A stretch of 9,254 nucleotides of DNA from JADKIH01 sp031367345 (GCA_031367345.1 JANLPR010000091.1:1-9254), one strand, 5' to 3'; shown: positions 1-6,932, counted from the stretch's first letter. Made by a program: numbers and translations. Notes: generated by a model not told the origin, from the sequence alone.

Positions 1-1051
1 AATTCGAAATGCGGATGAAAGAATTACTGCCGATATAAAACTCCACGACGATAGCGACATAATTCGGTTGCCTGATTTTGATGCAGAGATCCACGTAAAA
101 AACGATCAGGAAATATTAACAGGCGAATTTTTTAATCTCTCGCGTAAAACTGAAAATGTAATCCCATTTCGCGCCTTGATCAATTCGCCATTTCGGTTTT
201 TCGATCGACCGGAAAAAACAAATATAAATATTACCGGAAACTGGAAAGCTACTTTTGACGGTGAAGATGATGAAAACAAAAATTCACTTGCCATCTTCAA
301 ACAAGAAGGCAATCATGTAACAGGAACGTTTCTTACTAACACCGGTGATTACCGCTATTTAGAAGGCGAAATGGGTGGCAATCAAATCTACTTATCAGCT
401 TTCGATGGTGCTCATGCATTCTTATTTACTGCCGAAGTAATAGACAACAAAATAATTAATGGCCATTTCTTTTCCGGTTTACATTGGCACGACACATGGT
501 CGGCAGTGAGAGACGAAAAGTTTCAACTGCCCGACGAACGTTCGTTCACTCATCTCAAAGATGGTTTTTCTAAAATTGAATTTTCTTTTCCCGACATCAA
601 TGGAAATATTGTTTCTCTTGCAGATGCCCGATTCAAAAACAAAGTTGTGATCATTCAAATAATGGGAAGCTGGTGCCCTAATTGCCTAGACGAAACACGC
701 TTTCTTTCGCAGTGGATCAATACAAAGAATAATAAAAACATTCAAGTCGTTGGATTAGATTATGAAAAGATTACCGATACAACAATTGCCTATAAAAACA
801 TTAAACGAATGATTGATCGCTACTCCATTCAATATCCTGTTTTGTTTGCCGGGAGTAATAATCGAGAATTATCAAGCAAGACATTGCCAATGCTCAATCG
901 TGTTTTTTCTTATCCGACAACTATTTTCATTAATAAAGACGGAACTGTTCGCGAAATCCATACAGGATTCAACGGCCCGGCTACCGGCCAATATTTTGAG
1001 ACATTCAAAATCAAGTTCAATAAGCTCATCGATGATATGCTTTTAAATTAA
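1..1051 (+). CDS. TlpA-like thiol:disulfide oxidoreductase, 5'-truncated by the window edge
   Basis: The reading frame is open from base 2 with no upstream stop, so the gene begins outside the window; the TTG at 68 is not needed as a start. The 349 visible residues (numbered from base 2) fall into two parts. Residues 1-180 are beta-rich, with lipocalin-like strands around GNWKATF (79-85) and HWHDTW (161-166). Residues 190-349 form a thioredoxin-fold domain with the active site SWCPNC, cysteines at 225 and 228, and the cis-proline in SYPTTIF at 305. Family knowledge: in Bacteroidota such proteins are usually exported and reduce or exchange disulfides in the periplasm; the N-terminal domain's role is unknown. 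The signal peptide and part of the first beta domain, probably 60-90 residues, are inferred to be missing. The gene ends 60 bp before an acyltransferase on the same strand. The fold and active site are clear; the physiological partner is not. Confidence 0.88.
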   Translation, partial: IRNADERITADIKLHDDSDIIRLPDFDAEIHVKNDQEILTGEFFNLSRKTENVIPFRALINSPFRFFDRPEKTNINITGNWKATFDGEDDENKNSLAIFKQEGNHVTGTFLTNTGDYRYLEGEMGGNQIYLSAFDGAHAFLFTAEVIDNKIINGHFFSGLHWHDTWSAVRDEKFQLPDERSFTHLKDGFSKIEFSFPDINGNIVSLADARFKNKVVIIQIMGSWCPNCLDETRFLSQWINTKNNKNIQVVGLDYEKITDTTIAYKNIKRMIDRYSIQYPVLFAGSNNRELSSKTLPMLNRVFSYPTTIFINKDGTVREIHTGFNGPATGQYFETFKIKFNKLIDDMLLN

Positions 1052-1097
1052 AAATTAAATCGACGACACAAGAATTTTATCTTTACTCTTATTTCGT

Positions 1098-1105
1098 TAC
1101 TTTTA
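1098..1105 (+). promoter_or_regulatory. Possible -7 promoter box (TACTTTTA) close to the acyltransferase start
   Basis: TACTTTTA matches the Bacteroidota -7 consensus TAnnTTTG at five of the six fixed positions. It ends 6 bp before the ATG at 1112, so transcription from it would give an almost leaderless mRNA. A second similar box, TATCTTTA, lies at 1079-1086. No convincing TTG or TTTG -33 element lies at the usual distance from either, and such boxes occur by chance in AT-rich DNA. Confidence 0.35.
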
Positions 1106-1111
1106 CACCCT

Positions 1112-2008
1112 ATGGGAAATATCTTAGCTGCACTACTTTATTATCTATTTTTAATACCAATTTCTTTACTCCCTTTTCGAGTAATGTATTTTGTGTCGGA
1201 TGTTTTTTTTATTATTATTTACTACATTTTTCCTTATCGAAAAAAACTAGTCGAGAAAAATCTTCGCAACTCCTTTCCTGATAAAACAGAGAAAGAAATT
1301 GCATACATTACCAAAGAATTTTACAAGCATTTTTGTGATATTGTTTTTGAAACATTAAAAGTTTTCACCGCTTCACAAGCTACACTAAACAAAAGAGTAA
1401 CGCTCGAAAACACTCGGATTTTAAATGATTATTATTTGAAAGGGAAAAGCGTAATTCTTGTAACCGGACACTATGCCAATTGGGAATGGCCTGCAGTTAC
1501 TTTACCCAATCATTCAAAACATAAAGGCTCCGGAATTTATTCTACACTTTCAAATAAATTCTTCGATAAAAAACTGAGGTCTACTCGAGCACGATTCGGT
1601 ACTCAACTAATGTCGACGCGATCTGTGGCAGATTTTTTTGAGGATACAAAAAACCAATGTTACACTTACGGTTTTATAAATGATCAGTCACCTTCCAAAC
1701 CTGAAAAAGGTGTATGGATGAAATTTTTAAATCAAGAAACGTGCATGCTTCTTGGAGCTGAAAAATATGCAGTTCAATATAATTACCCTGTAGTTTATGG
1801 CAAGATCACAAAAATAAGAAGAGGTTACTATAAATTGGTTTACGAATTAGTGAGCGATAATCCGGCTACAGAAAAACAATTTTCTATAACAGAAAAATGT
1901 GCGCTGATAAATGAAAAACTGATTACCGCTCAACCGCAATATTGGTTGTGGACACACAGACGATGGAAGCATAAATTCAACAAAGACCTTCATCAGTCTA
2001 TCATTTAG
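1112..2008 (+). CDS. LpxL/HtrB-family lipid acyltransferase
   Basis: A 298-residue protein of the lysophospholipid/lipid A acyltransferase superfamily, probably transferring an acyl chain to a lipid A precursor or another envelope lipid at the inner face of the inner membrane. Residues 4-42 are strongly hydrophobic and suit an N-terminal membrane anchor. The catalytic HX4E motif is HYANWE (H120, E125). DQSP follows at 191-194, and the C-terminal signature with WLWTHRRWKHK (278-288) is typical of HtrB/LpxL/LpxM proteins. The length fits the family at about 290-310 residues. The ATG at 1112 begins directly before the anchor; there is no Shine-Dalgarno sequence, but a promoter-like box lies 6 bp upstream. 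The stop codon is 2 bp from the end of the convergent WG-repeat gene. The family is secure. Acceptor and acyl donor cannot be read from sequence; an ornithine- or amino-lipid acceptor is also possible in Bacteroidota. Confidence 0.9.
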   Translation: MGNILAALLYYLFLIPISLLPFRVMYFVSDVFFIIIYYIFPYRKKLVEKNLRNSFPDKTEKEIAYITKEFYKHFCDIVFETLKVFTASQATLNKRVTLENTRILNDYYLKGKSVILVTGHYANWEWPAVTLPNHSKHKGSGIYSTLSNKFFDKKLRSTRARFGTQLMSTRSVADFFEDTKNQCYTYGFINDQSPSKPEKGVWMKFLNQETCMLLGAEKYAVQYNYPVVYGKITKIRRGYYKLVYELVSDNPATEKQFSITEKCALINEKLITAQPQYWLWTHRRWKHKFNKDLHQSII

Positions 2009-2010
2009 AA

Positions 2011-4131
2011 TTACTCTATGTCGCCAACATAAATTATGCGACCTTTTGTATCTACGTAAACTAATCGAGCATCATTTACTCCTCTGAAAATCTTATTCCC
2101 AATTAGGTCGATATTGTTATAGGCGCAAGGCAAAATCAAAATTGCATCTCTCGTAAGCATTCCTTTCTTCCCATCCTTTGAAACAACAACGAAGTCGTCT
2201 TGAATTATTAGCTTATCGTAAATTGGTGAAATAAGATAATTTCCCAGAGTATCAATTAAACCATAGAGCCCTTTACTTCTCACAACAGCTATGCCTTTTT
2301 GAAACGTACCCGCATCTTCAAATTTCATTGGGATTTTTATTTTCCCCGATGCCTCAACGTATCCCCATTTTTTATTTTTCATAACGGGAAAATATCCTTC
2401 GGCCGGTAAACTATAATTTTCTATTCCCGGAAAACTAACAATAGTTCCGGTTGAATCGGCAAGCAATTGCTTTCCCTTTATTCTCAATAGCACATATCCT
2501 TTATCAAATTTGCCTGTGCTAAGGACCACTGACGAATATAAATACTTGATCGGAATTTTTATTGCCCCGCTATCGTTTACATATCCATACTTCCCGGAAT
2601 GCGCCACTAAGGATAAGCCATTACCATAATCGCCTATTGCATCATAGATAAGAGGTTGAATTATTTTTCCATGGTAATCTATTATTCCCCACAGATCATC
2701 TTTCGCTGCCTTCAAACGGTTATTTCCAATGAGGATGATTTCATCGTAAGTTGGTTCTACTACATATTTTCCCAACGAATTAATAATTCCATATTTCTCA
2801 ACCATTGAAACTATTGCATAGCCATCTTTAAAATCAGTAGCATAATCGAATGAAAATGATGTAAGCGCTTTCCCCTGTTGAGAAACATAACCATACTTTC
2901 CTTTTTGTGATCCTACACAAAATCCATCAACAGGATCTCCTAACTCATCATACTCAGCATTAATCACTATTTGTCCTTTGCGATTTATCAAACCATATAA
3001 ACTATCTTTCATTATTACTGCACAACCATTCTTAAAATTCTCTGCATCATCATAAATAAATGAAAGAATTGTTTTACCTGTCTTATTAATATAGCCGCTC
3101 TTTTTATTTTTAACAACAACAGCTAAGCCATCCGAAAAAAGAGAAGCTTCATCGAACTGCGGTGCAATAATTTCTTGACCCAGCTCATTAATATATCCCC
3201 ATTTTTCATTTTTATTGATCGGTAGAAATGTATAGTTCTGCAGTTTGTAATCTGACTCCATCTCATTTACATACGGATAGTCAGGAAAATTATTTTTGAA
3301 TTTTAGAAATGTTTCTTCTGAAAAATCTTTCATTGAAAGAGCGTATACTTGTCGCCAAGCATCAACGGAAAAACGAGTAGTAGGATTTTTTCTTGCATAA
3401 TCTGCAAACTCACCAATTGTCTGATGAATAGTGCTCAATTTAAAAATCATTCGTTCTGCCTCTTCTTTATATGAACTCTCGGGATGTTCTCTAATAAATA
3501 ATTCATAGCCGGCTATATTATGGTCAGATGTTTTTTCATCGAACAAGCGTTGTTCATACATATCCATTGCCCTCGAAGTTTCTTCAGCGTTCGGGTATGT
3601 CTTTATAAATTTGCTGTATGCCTCAGAAGTATTTGAGTGAATTGCATTCCTAAAAGCTGCGCTATTTCTCAAGGCAAGCACTTTACTTTTTTCTTTGCAG
3701 GAAAAAAATCCGGCCAAGAAATGTTCATACGCTTCCAATGTATCTGCCGTCTCTACAACTTCGAATGCTTTATTACAAATGTTGTCAGATAGTAATCCTA
3801 TGGAAACATTGCTTACTCCAAATTTAAAATAATATTTTTTTTCTTTTTCCTTTATTATACCAAAAGTAGAATCACTTATTAGAATGTATTTTCTTGCAGA
3901 GTCTAAATTGTAAAACGGATTTTTATCTTCTGAAAAAATAACACTCAAGCCATAAGCAGCTCCCGGCATTTTACTCTCTAGCGATTTTTCAAAATATTCT
4001 TTTGCTTGAAAGTAGTCGTACTTCTTTAATCGTTCAAATCCATTCTCCAATTTATCGCCTTTACCATTAAGAGCAAATAAAATAAATAAAAAGGAAAGAA
4101 TTAGAAATGATTTTGCATTTAAATTTTTCAT
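2011..4131 (-). CDS. Exported WG-repeat protein with N-terminal helical repeats
   Basis: A 706-residue protein of unknown function. Residues 1-24 form a signal peptide: lysines at 2 and 7, a hydrophobic stretch at 8-21, then a small-residue region. Residues 30-90 resemble a TPR/Sel1-type helical region. Residues 135-290 hold further helical units in which an aromatic residue is followed eight positions later by proline (Y172/P180, Y209/P217, F242/P250, F275/P283). From 311 to the end run twelve WG-type units, each carrying a W/Y-G pair or a degenerate form at 311, 345, 379, 413, 447, 481, 515, 555, 589, 623, 656 and 690. Family knowledge: WG repeats are predicted beta-rich and are common in exported proteins of host-associated and Bacteroidota bacteria, but no general function is established. 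It lies 91 bp downstream of the PlsC-like gene on the same strand, so co-transcription is possible; I find neither a promoter box nor a terminator in that gap. Confidence 0.9.
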   Translation of the reverse strand: MKNLNAKSFLILSFLFILFALNGKGDKLENGFERLKKYDYFQAKEYFEKSLESKMPGAAYGLSVIFSEDKNPFYNLDSARKYILISDSTFGIIKEKEKKYYFKFGVSNVSIGLLSDNICNKAFEVVETADTLEAYEHFLAGFFSCKEKSKVLALRNSAAFRNAIHSNTSEAYSKFIKTYPNAEETSRAMDMYEQRLFDEKTSDHNIAGYELFIREHPESSYKEEAERMIFKLSTIHQTIGEFADYARKNPTTRFSVDAWRQVYALSMKDFSEETFLKFKNNFPDYPYVNEMESDYKLQNYTFLPINKNEKWGYINELGQEIIAPQFDEASLFSDGLAVVVKNKKSGYINKTGKTILSFIYDDAENFKNGCAVIMKDSLYGLINRKGQIVINAEYDELGDPVDGFCVGSQKGKYGYVSQQGKALTSFSFDYATDFKDGYAIVSMVEKYGIINSLGKYVVEPTYDEIILIGNNRLKAAKDDLWGIIDYHGKIIQPLIYDAIGDYGNGLSLVAHSGKYGYVNDSGAIKIPIKYLYSSVVLSTGKFDKGYVLLRIKGKQLLADSTGTIVSFPGIENYSLPAEGYFPVMKNKKWGYVEASGKIKIPMKFEDAGTFQKGIAVVRSKGLYGLIDTLGNYLISPIYDKLIIQDDFVVVSKDGKKGMLTRDAILILPCAYNNIDLIGNKIFRGVNDARLVYVDTKGRIIYVGDIE
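2014..3201 (-). repeat. Twelve WG-type protein repeats, 34-residue period
   Basis: This stretch encodes residues 311-706 of the WG-repeat protein. Taking the W/Y-G pair as the start of each unit, the spacings are 34, 34, 34, 34, 34, 34, 40, 34, 34, 33 and 34 residues. Nine units keep the G of the pair plus the glycine six residues further on. The units at 555, 656 and 690 are degenerate: QL or LV replaces the pair in two, and the second glycine is lost in the third. Three units have the classic tryptophan (311, 481, 589); most others have tyrosine. The repeats are clear in protein; I did not see long exact repeats in the DNA. Confidence 0.85.
3262..3618 (-). repeat. Four helical repeats with an aromatic-X7-Pro signature
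   Basis: This stretch encodes residues 172-290 of the WG-repeat protein. The units begin YSKFIKTYP (172), YELFIREHP (209), FADYARKNP (242) and FLKFKNNFP (275), spaced 37, 33 and 33 residues. Each has an aromatic residue at position 1, F or Y at position 4 and proline at position 9. A degenerate fifth unit begins YEHFLAGFF at residue 135. The pattern resembles TPR/BamD-like solenoids in which an F-x-x-x-x-P helix end recurs. Domain assignment is by eye. Confidence 0.6.
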
Positions 4132-4222
4132 TGATCAACCATTCGTTATAGATTTATTAATTCCGCCAATTACAACCTCGTCCAACTTTTTTTGCGGCAA
4201 CCTTCTTTTGAATATTTTTTTA

Positions 4223-4780
4223 TTAACTAAACAGTTTCTCGGGCAATTTTTTAATAAATCTGCCTTGATGTTCTTTATAAAAATTCAATATCGTATTTTC
4301 ATCTTCCACCTTATTTCCGGTAGGATAAAACGGTTCTGAAATTTCAACCGTCTTTGTTTTATAATTGAAGGCTGAAAGAACTAAAGGAACTTTTGCTTTT
4401 ATAGCCATGTAATAGAATCCCGTTTTCCATGTTGGTACAAATTTTCGTGTTCCCTCCGGAGCAATTGCAATCGCAAATTCATCATGCGCATCAAAAATTG
4501 CAGCTACAGCATCTACCAAATTTGTATGCTTCGAACGGTCAACAGGGTAACCGCCCAATTTACGGAAGAGCCAACCAAACGGTGCCTTAAAAAGTTCTTT
4601 CTTTCCCAAGTAAGAAGCTTTAAATCCTAAAATAGATCTTACCGCAACACCAATTAAAAAATCATAATTGCTGGTATGGGGCGCAACTACGATAATGTAT
4701 TTTTTTACATTCGGCATGTCGCCTTTAATTTGCCAGCCATACCATTTTAAAAAAATCAACTTGAAGAATTTCCGTACCAT
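4223..4780 (-). CDS. PlsC-like lysophospholipid (1-acylglycerol-3-phosphate) acyltransferase
   Basis: A 185-residue acyltransferase of the PlsC/LPLAT family, expected to acylate lysophosphatidate or a related lysolipid at the cytoplasmic membrane. Motif I is HTSNYD (H35, D40), the HX4D catalytic pair. Motif II corresponds to LGGYPVDR (75-82), motif III to PEGTR (108-112), and a hydrophobic VPLVL block at 131-135 fits motif IV. It is shorter than E. coli PlsC (about 245 residues) and lacks an obvious N-terminal transmembrane helix, but compact versions of this size are common in Bacteroidota. The ATG follows directly after the stop codon of the upstream kinase gene (TAG then ATG, no gap) with no Shine-Dalgarno sequence, suggesting translational coupling. 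The family is secure; the exact substrate, and whether it is the main PlsC of the cell, are not. Confidence 0.9.
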   Translation of the reverse strand: MVRKFFKLIFLKWYGWQIKGDMPNVKKYIIVVAPHTSNYDFLIGVAVRSILGFKASYLGKKELFKAPFGWLFRKLGGYPVDRSKHTNLVDAVAAIFDAHDEFAIAIAPEGTRKFVPTWKTGFYYMAIKAKVPLVLSAFNYKTKTVEISEPFYPTGNKVEDENTILNFYKEHQGRFIKKLPEKLFS

Positions 4781-5185
4781 CTATTTCAATTGAACTTTAT
4801 ACTTTTCTGCCATTTTATTGATTTGCTCATCGCTTACATCATGAACATTTTTTCCGTTATGGTATTTTTCAACTGTCACTACATGTAGCCAACAATCAAA
4901 TTTTTTCGCTAGTTGAAAATAAGGCTCCAACTCCCAATCCAATGTAAAAGTGTTTTCAACAAAAACCAATTCAGTTCCCGACTCTAACGATAAGGCAGTA
5001 TTTTTTTCACATTCCTTGTATGCTAAATGATTTTGAGAAAAATCAAAATGATAATCCCCTTTTTCAGTGATAAAATAATCATCAATTGAAAAAACCGGAT
5101 AACGACCATCACATGAAAGCGTTTTTGCTAATGTCGATTTTCCACTTCCGGGCAATCCTCTGATTAAAATTAGGCTCTGCTTCAT
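4781..5185 (-). CDS. N4BP2-like P-loop ATPase/kinase
   Basis: A 134-residue P-loop protein when started at the ATG at 5185. Walker A is GLPGSGKST (10-18). FSIDDYF (32-38) resembles the S-[TI]-D-D-[YF]-[FY] block of N4BP2-like and T4 polynucleotide-kinase-like proteins. VENTFTLDWELEPY (76-89) matches the family's DNT-x5-WE-x2-PY segment, and the C-terminal NVHDVSDEQINKM (113-125) resembles N-x-H-G-V-x-x-E-x-I-x-x-M. Family knowledge: these domains bind ATP and probably phosphorylate a nucleic-acid or small-molecule hydroxyl; the substrate here is unknown. An in-frame ATG at 5269 would add 28 residues, but it lies upstream of the best -7 box and before the usual MKQSLILIRG start of the fold, and GGGAG precedes the ATG at 5185 by 4 bp. 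The gene directly abuts the acyltransferase downstream. Generic databases may call it an AAA-family ATPase or zeta-toxin-like; I see no antitoxin. Confidence 0.82.
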   Translation of the reverse strand: MKQSLILIRGLPGSGKSTLAKTLSCDGRYPVFSIDDYFITEKGDYHFDFSQNHLAYKECEKNTALSLESGTELVFVENTFTLDWELEPYFQLAKKFDCWLHVVTVEKYHNGKNVHDVSDEQINKMAEKYKVQLK

Positions 5186-5189
5186 TGTG

Positions 5190-5194
5190 CTCCC
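5190..5194 (-). promoter_or_regulatory. Shine-Dalgarno-like GGGAG that supports the short kinase start
   Basis: Read on the minus strand, GGGAG lies 4 bp before the ATG at 5185. It is one of the few purine-rich ribosome-binding-type sequences in the window, and it favours this ATG over the in-frame one at 5269. The spacing is shorter than usual, so the support is moderate. Confidence 0.45.
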
Positions 5195-5216
5195 ATATTT
5201 AATATTTATCGCAAGG

Positions 5217-5224
5217 CAAATGTA
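5217..5224 (-). promoter_or_regulatory. Bacteroidota -7 promoter box TACATTTG for the kinase/acyltransferase unit
   Basis: On the minus strand this is TACATTTG, an exact fit to TAnnTTTG. Transcription would begin near 5213, giving a leader of about 28 nt that holds the GGGAG sequence and ends at the ATG at 5185. No clear TTG or TTTG -33 element lies 17-23 bp upstream on this strand, so the call rests on the -7 box and its position. Confidence 0.5.
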
Positions 5225-5229
5225 CGTTA

Positions 5230-5258
5230 TTTGAGCTGAATTTAAATTCGTAACTTTG
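5230..5258 (+). promoter_or_regulatory. Bacteroidota promoter TTTG-N17-TAACTTTG for the FMN reductase
   Basis: TTTG at 5230-5233 and TAACTTTG at 5251-5258 are separated by 17 bp. The -7 box fits TAnnTTTG exactly, and the spacing falls in the 17-23 bp range known for Bacteroidota housekeeping promoters. The expected start is near 5262, giving a leader of about 28 nt before the ATG at 5290. This is the best complete promoter in the window. It sits back to back with the minus-strand box at 5217-5224. Confidence 0.6.
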
Positions 5259-5289
5259 GGTTTTCCCAATAATTATCAAACAATAAAAA

Positions 5290-5844
5290 ATGAATATTAC
5301 TATCCTTTTAAGTTCCGTCAGAGACAATCGATTGGCTACTTCTGTTCTACAAAAAGTAAGATCTTTAATCAACAATCAATTCACCTTTACTCTTGTTGAC
5401 CCACTTGAATACCAATTACCATTATTGAATTTAAGATATTATGAAATGAAGGAACCCAGTGACACCTTTAAACAGCTTCACGATATTTTTGAAAATACAG
5501 ATGGCTTTATCATCGTTAGTGCTGAATACAACCATGGCATCCCTCCGGCATTAAAAAATATGCTCGATCATTTTGGAAGCGAATTCAATCATAAATGTTG
5601 TGGTATAGTTACCTATTCCGATGGCCCTATTGGTGGTGCTCGCTGTTGCGAACAACTCAGAATGGTTTGTTCAACTTTAGGAATGCCACCTATAGGACTT
5701 TCTCCTGCTTGGGGATTAGCTAACAAAGTCGGGACAGAAGTTGGTAAATCATTTGAAAGTAATTTCGAACGCTCATTCAATACATTCTTGAAAGAATTCA
5801 TTTGGTATACCGAAGCTCTTATCGATAAAAGAAATAAAAATTGA
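5290..5844 (+). CDS. NADPH-dependent FMN reductase-family oxidoreductase
   Basis: A 184-residue flavodoxin-fold protein of the NADPH-dependent FMN reductase/azoreductase family, expected to be a soluble cytoplasmic flavoenzyme that passes electrons from NAD(P)H through FMN to quinones, azo compounds, metals or similar acceptors. The N-terminal strand leads into SSVRDNRLA (8-16), the FMN-phosphate loop. SAEYNHGIPPALKNMLD (77-93) is the family's P/S-E-Y-N-x-x-x-P-x-x-L-K-N-x-x-D block near the isoalloxazine ring. GGARCCEQLR (115-124) fits the conserved GG-x-R segment. Adjacent cysteines occur twice (103-104 and 119-120), which is uncommon but not diagnostic. The length is typical. The ATG at 5290 is supported by its own promoter about 30 bp upstream. 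The gene diverges from the kinase. The family is secure; the natural acceptor cannot be inferred. Confidence 0.9.
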   Translation: MNITILLSSVRDNRLATSVLQKVRSLINNQFTFTLVDPLEYQLPLLNLRYYEMKEPSDTFKQLHDIFENTDGFIIVSAEYNHGIPPALKNMLDHFGSEFNHKCCGIVTYSDGPIGGARCCEQLRMVCSTLGMPPIGLSPAWGLANKVGTEVGKSFESNFERSFNTFLKEFIWYTEALIDKRNKN

Positions 5845-5869
5845 CTCGTTTCATTTTAAGTAGATACCG

Positions 5870-5890
5870 CTAAATATCATGTTTAGTTTT
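5870..5890 (+). terminator. Weak possible terminator after the FMN reductase
   Basis: A 7-bp stem pairs 5870-5876 with 5880-5886, with one T-G wobble and a 3-nt loop, and is followed by four T residues. The stem is AT-rich and weak, so it may be a chance structure. The rest of the gap between the FMN reductase and the J-domain gene shows only a TAAATTTC sequence at 5902-5909, a one-mismatch form of the -7 consensus with no good -33 partner. Confidence 0.25.
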
Positions 5891-5935
5891 AATAGAATAA
5901 GTAAATTTCAATTGCTAAAATGGCAATAACGGATT

Positions 5936-6838
5936 ATGGAATATAAAGATTATTATAAAATTCTTGGCGTCACTAAATCGTCAGCACAAGATGAAATTAA
6001 AAAGGCATTTAGAAAACTTGCAGTAAAATATCATCCTGATAAAAATCCGGGTGATAAAAAATCGGAAGAGAAATTTAAAGAAGCCAATGAAGCGAATGAA
6101 GTGTTGAGCGATCCTTCAAAAAGAAAAAAGTACGATGAAATGGGTTCTAACTGGAAACATTATGAGCAACAAGAAGCTGCTCGAAAAGCTTCCGGTGGTC
6201 AAAGACAATCTCGCTCTTCCGGAAATTTTGGTCAAGGTTTTGGTGGCGGCGATTTTTCTGATTTCTTCGAATCTTTTTTTGGCGGTACAGGATCTTTTAG
6301 TCAGCAACGAAATGTACGTCCAACTCGTGGACAAGATCTCGAAGCGGAAATGGATGTTTCTCTTTACGATGCTTTTCACGGTACCAGCAGACAAGTAAAT
6401 ATAGATGGACAAAAAATTAGTTTCAAATTAAAACCCGGTAGTTACGAAGGACAAGTTCTCCGAATGAAAGGGAAAGGACAACCAGGTTATAGCGGTGGCG
6501 AAAGCGGTGACTTACTTATTACTTTACATATTTCTCGCGATCCCAATTTCGAATTGAAAGGTCACGATTTATATTTCGATCAAATCATAGATCCTGTAAC
6601 TGCTGTATTAGGTGGAAAAATTAATGTGAAAGCATTCGACAAAACCATTAAGATGGAAATCCCTGTAGGCACTGATAGTTTAAAATCTTTCCGGTTAAAA
6701 AATATGGGAATGCCATTTCACGATGAACCTAACCGAAGAGGCGATGCTTATGTTAGAATCATTATCCACTCTCTAAAAAATTTAAGTGAAGATCAAAAGA
6801 AAAAATGGGAAGAGTTAAGGACCGATTCCAGTTCTTGA
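5936..6838 (+). CDS. cbpA: CbpA-like type II (class B) J-domain co-chaperone
   Basis: A 300-residue DnaJ-family protein that would stimulate the DnaK ATPase and deliver unfolded clients in the cytoplasm; E. coli CbpA of this layout also binds curved DNA. The J domain spans 1-70 with the essential HPD at 33-35 and a basic helix II (IKKAFRKLAVKY, 21-32). A Gly/Phe-rich linker runs from 97 to 122. The two beta-barrel client-binding domains follow at about 130-200 and 205-280. The four CxxCxGxG zinc motifs of DnaJ are absent, which makes it class B rather than DnaJ itself. The length fits CbpA (306 residues in E. coli). The ATG at 5936 begins the canonical MEYKDYYKILGV start. No CbpM modulator gene follows, although cbpA and cbpM are often adjacent. 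The symbol is assigned from architecture, not orthology testing. Confidence 0.9.
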   Translation: MEYKDYYKILGVTKSSAQDEIKKAFRKLAVKYHPDKNPGDKKSEEKFKEANEANEVLSDPSKRKKYDEMGSNWKHYEQQEAARKASGGQRQSRSSGNFGQGFGGGDFSDFFESFFGGTGSFSQQRNVRPTRGQDLEAEMDVSLYDAFHGTSRQVNIDGQKISFKLKPGSYEGQVLRMKGKGQPGYSGGESGDLLITLHISRDPNFELKGHDLYFDQIIDPVTAVLGGKINVKAFDKTIKMEIPVGTDSLKSFRLKNMGMPFHDEPNRRGDAYVRIIIHSLKNLSEDQKKKWEELRTDSSS

Positions 6839-6924
6839 TATCATTCATGCATTTATCTTTTGAAATAAATTTTTTTTTGATTTTGCTGTTTTTCAATTGG
6901 TAAATTTCATGCTACTTAAATTAT

Positions 6925-6932
6925 TACATTTG
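6925..6932 (+). promoter_or_regulatory. -7 promoter box TACATTTG directly before the permease ATG
   Basis: TACATTTG fits TAnnTTTG exactly and ends 5 bp before the ATG at 6938, so transcription from it would start within a few bases of the start codon. A TTG lies at 6897-6899, 25 bp upstream, slightly beyond the usual spacing. The remainder of the 99-bp gap after the J-domain gene holds a run of nine T at 6870-6878 without a stem, and no gene. Confidence 0.45.

Noticed and set aside
68..70. TTG at 68 as the true start of the TlpA-like gene
   Set aside because: The frame stays open to the window edge, and the residues before 68 continue the beta-rich domain, so the gene is truncated rather than started here.
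813..1046. 77-codon plus-strand ORF within the TlpA-like gene
   Set aside because: It overlaps the thioredoxin-fold domain, including the cis-proline region, in another frame and has no independent support.
4132..4222. Promoter or terminator between the PlsC-like and WG-repeat genes
   Set aside because: No TAnnTTTG box is present on the minus strand. The only short palindrome, around TTGCCGCAA, leaves a single-base loop and has no stable stem.
4781..5185. Zeta-toxin/antitoxin module
   Set aside because: The P-loop protein fits N4BP2-like kinases better, and its neighbour is an acyltransferase rather than a small antitoxin.
5186..5269. N-terminal extension of the kinase from an ATG at 5269
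   Set aside because: The best minus-strand -7 box lies at 5217-5224, inside this extension. The added 28 residues do not resemble the fold, and GGGAG supports the ATG at 5185.
6116..6412. 98-codon minus-strand ORF and an 87-codon plus-strand ORF inside the J-domain gene
   Set aside because: Both lie wholly within a well-supported gene, show no recognisable domain, and have low-complexity translations typical of shadow frames.
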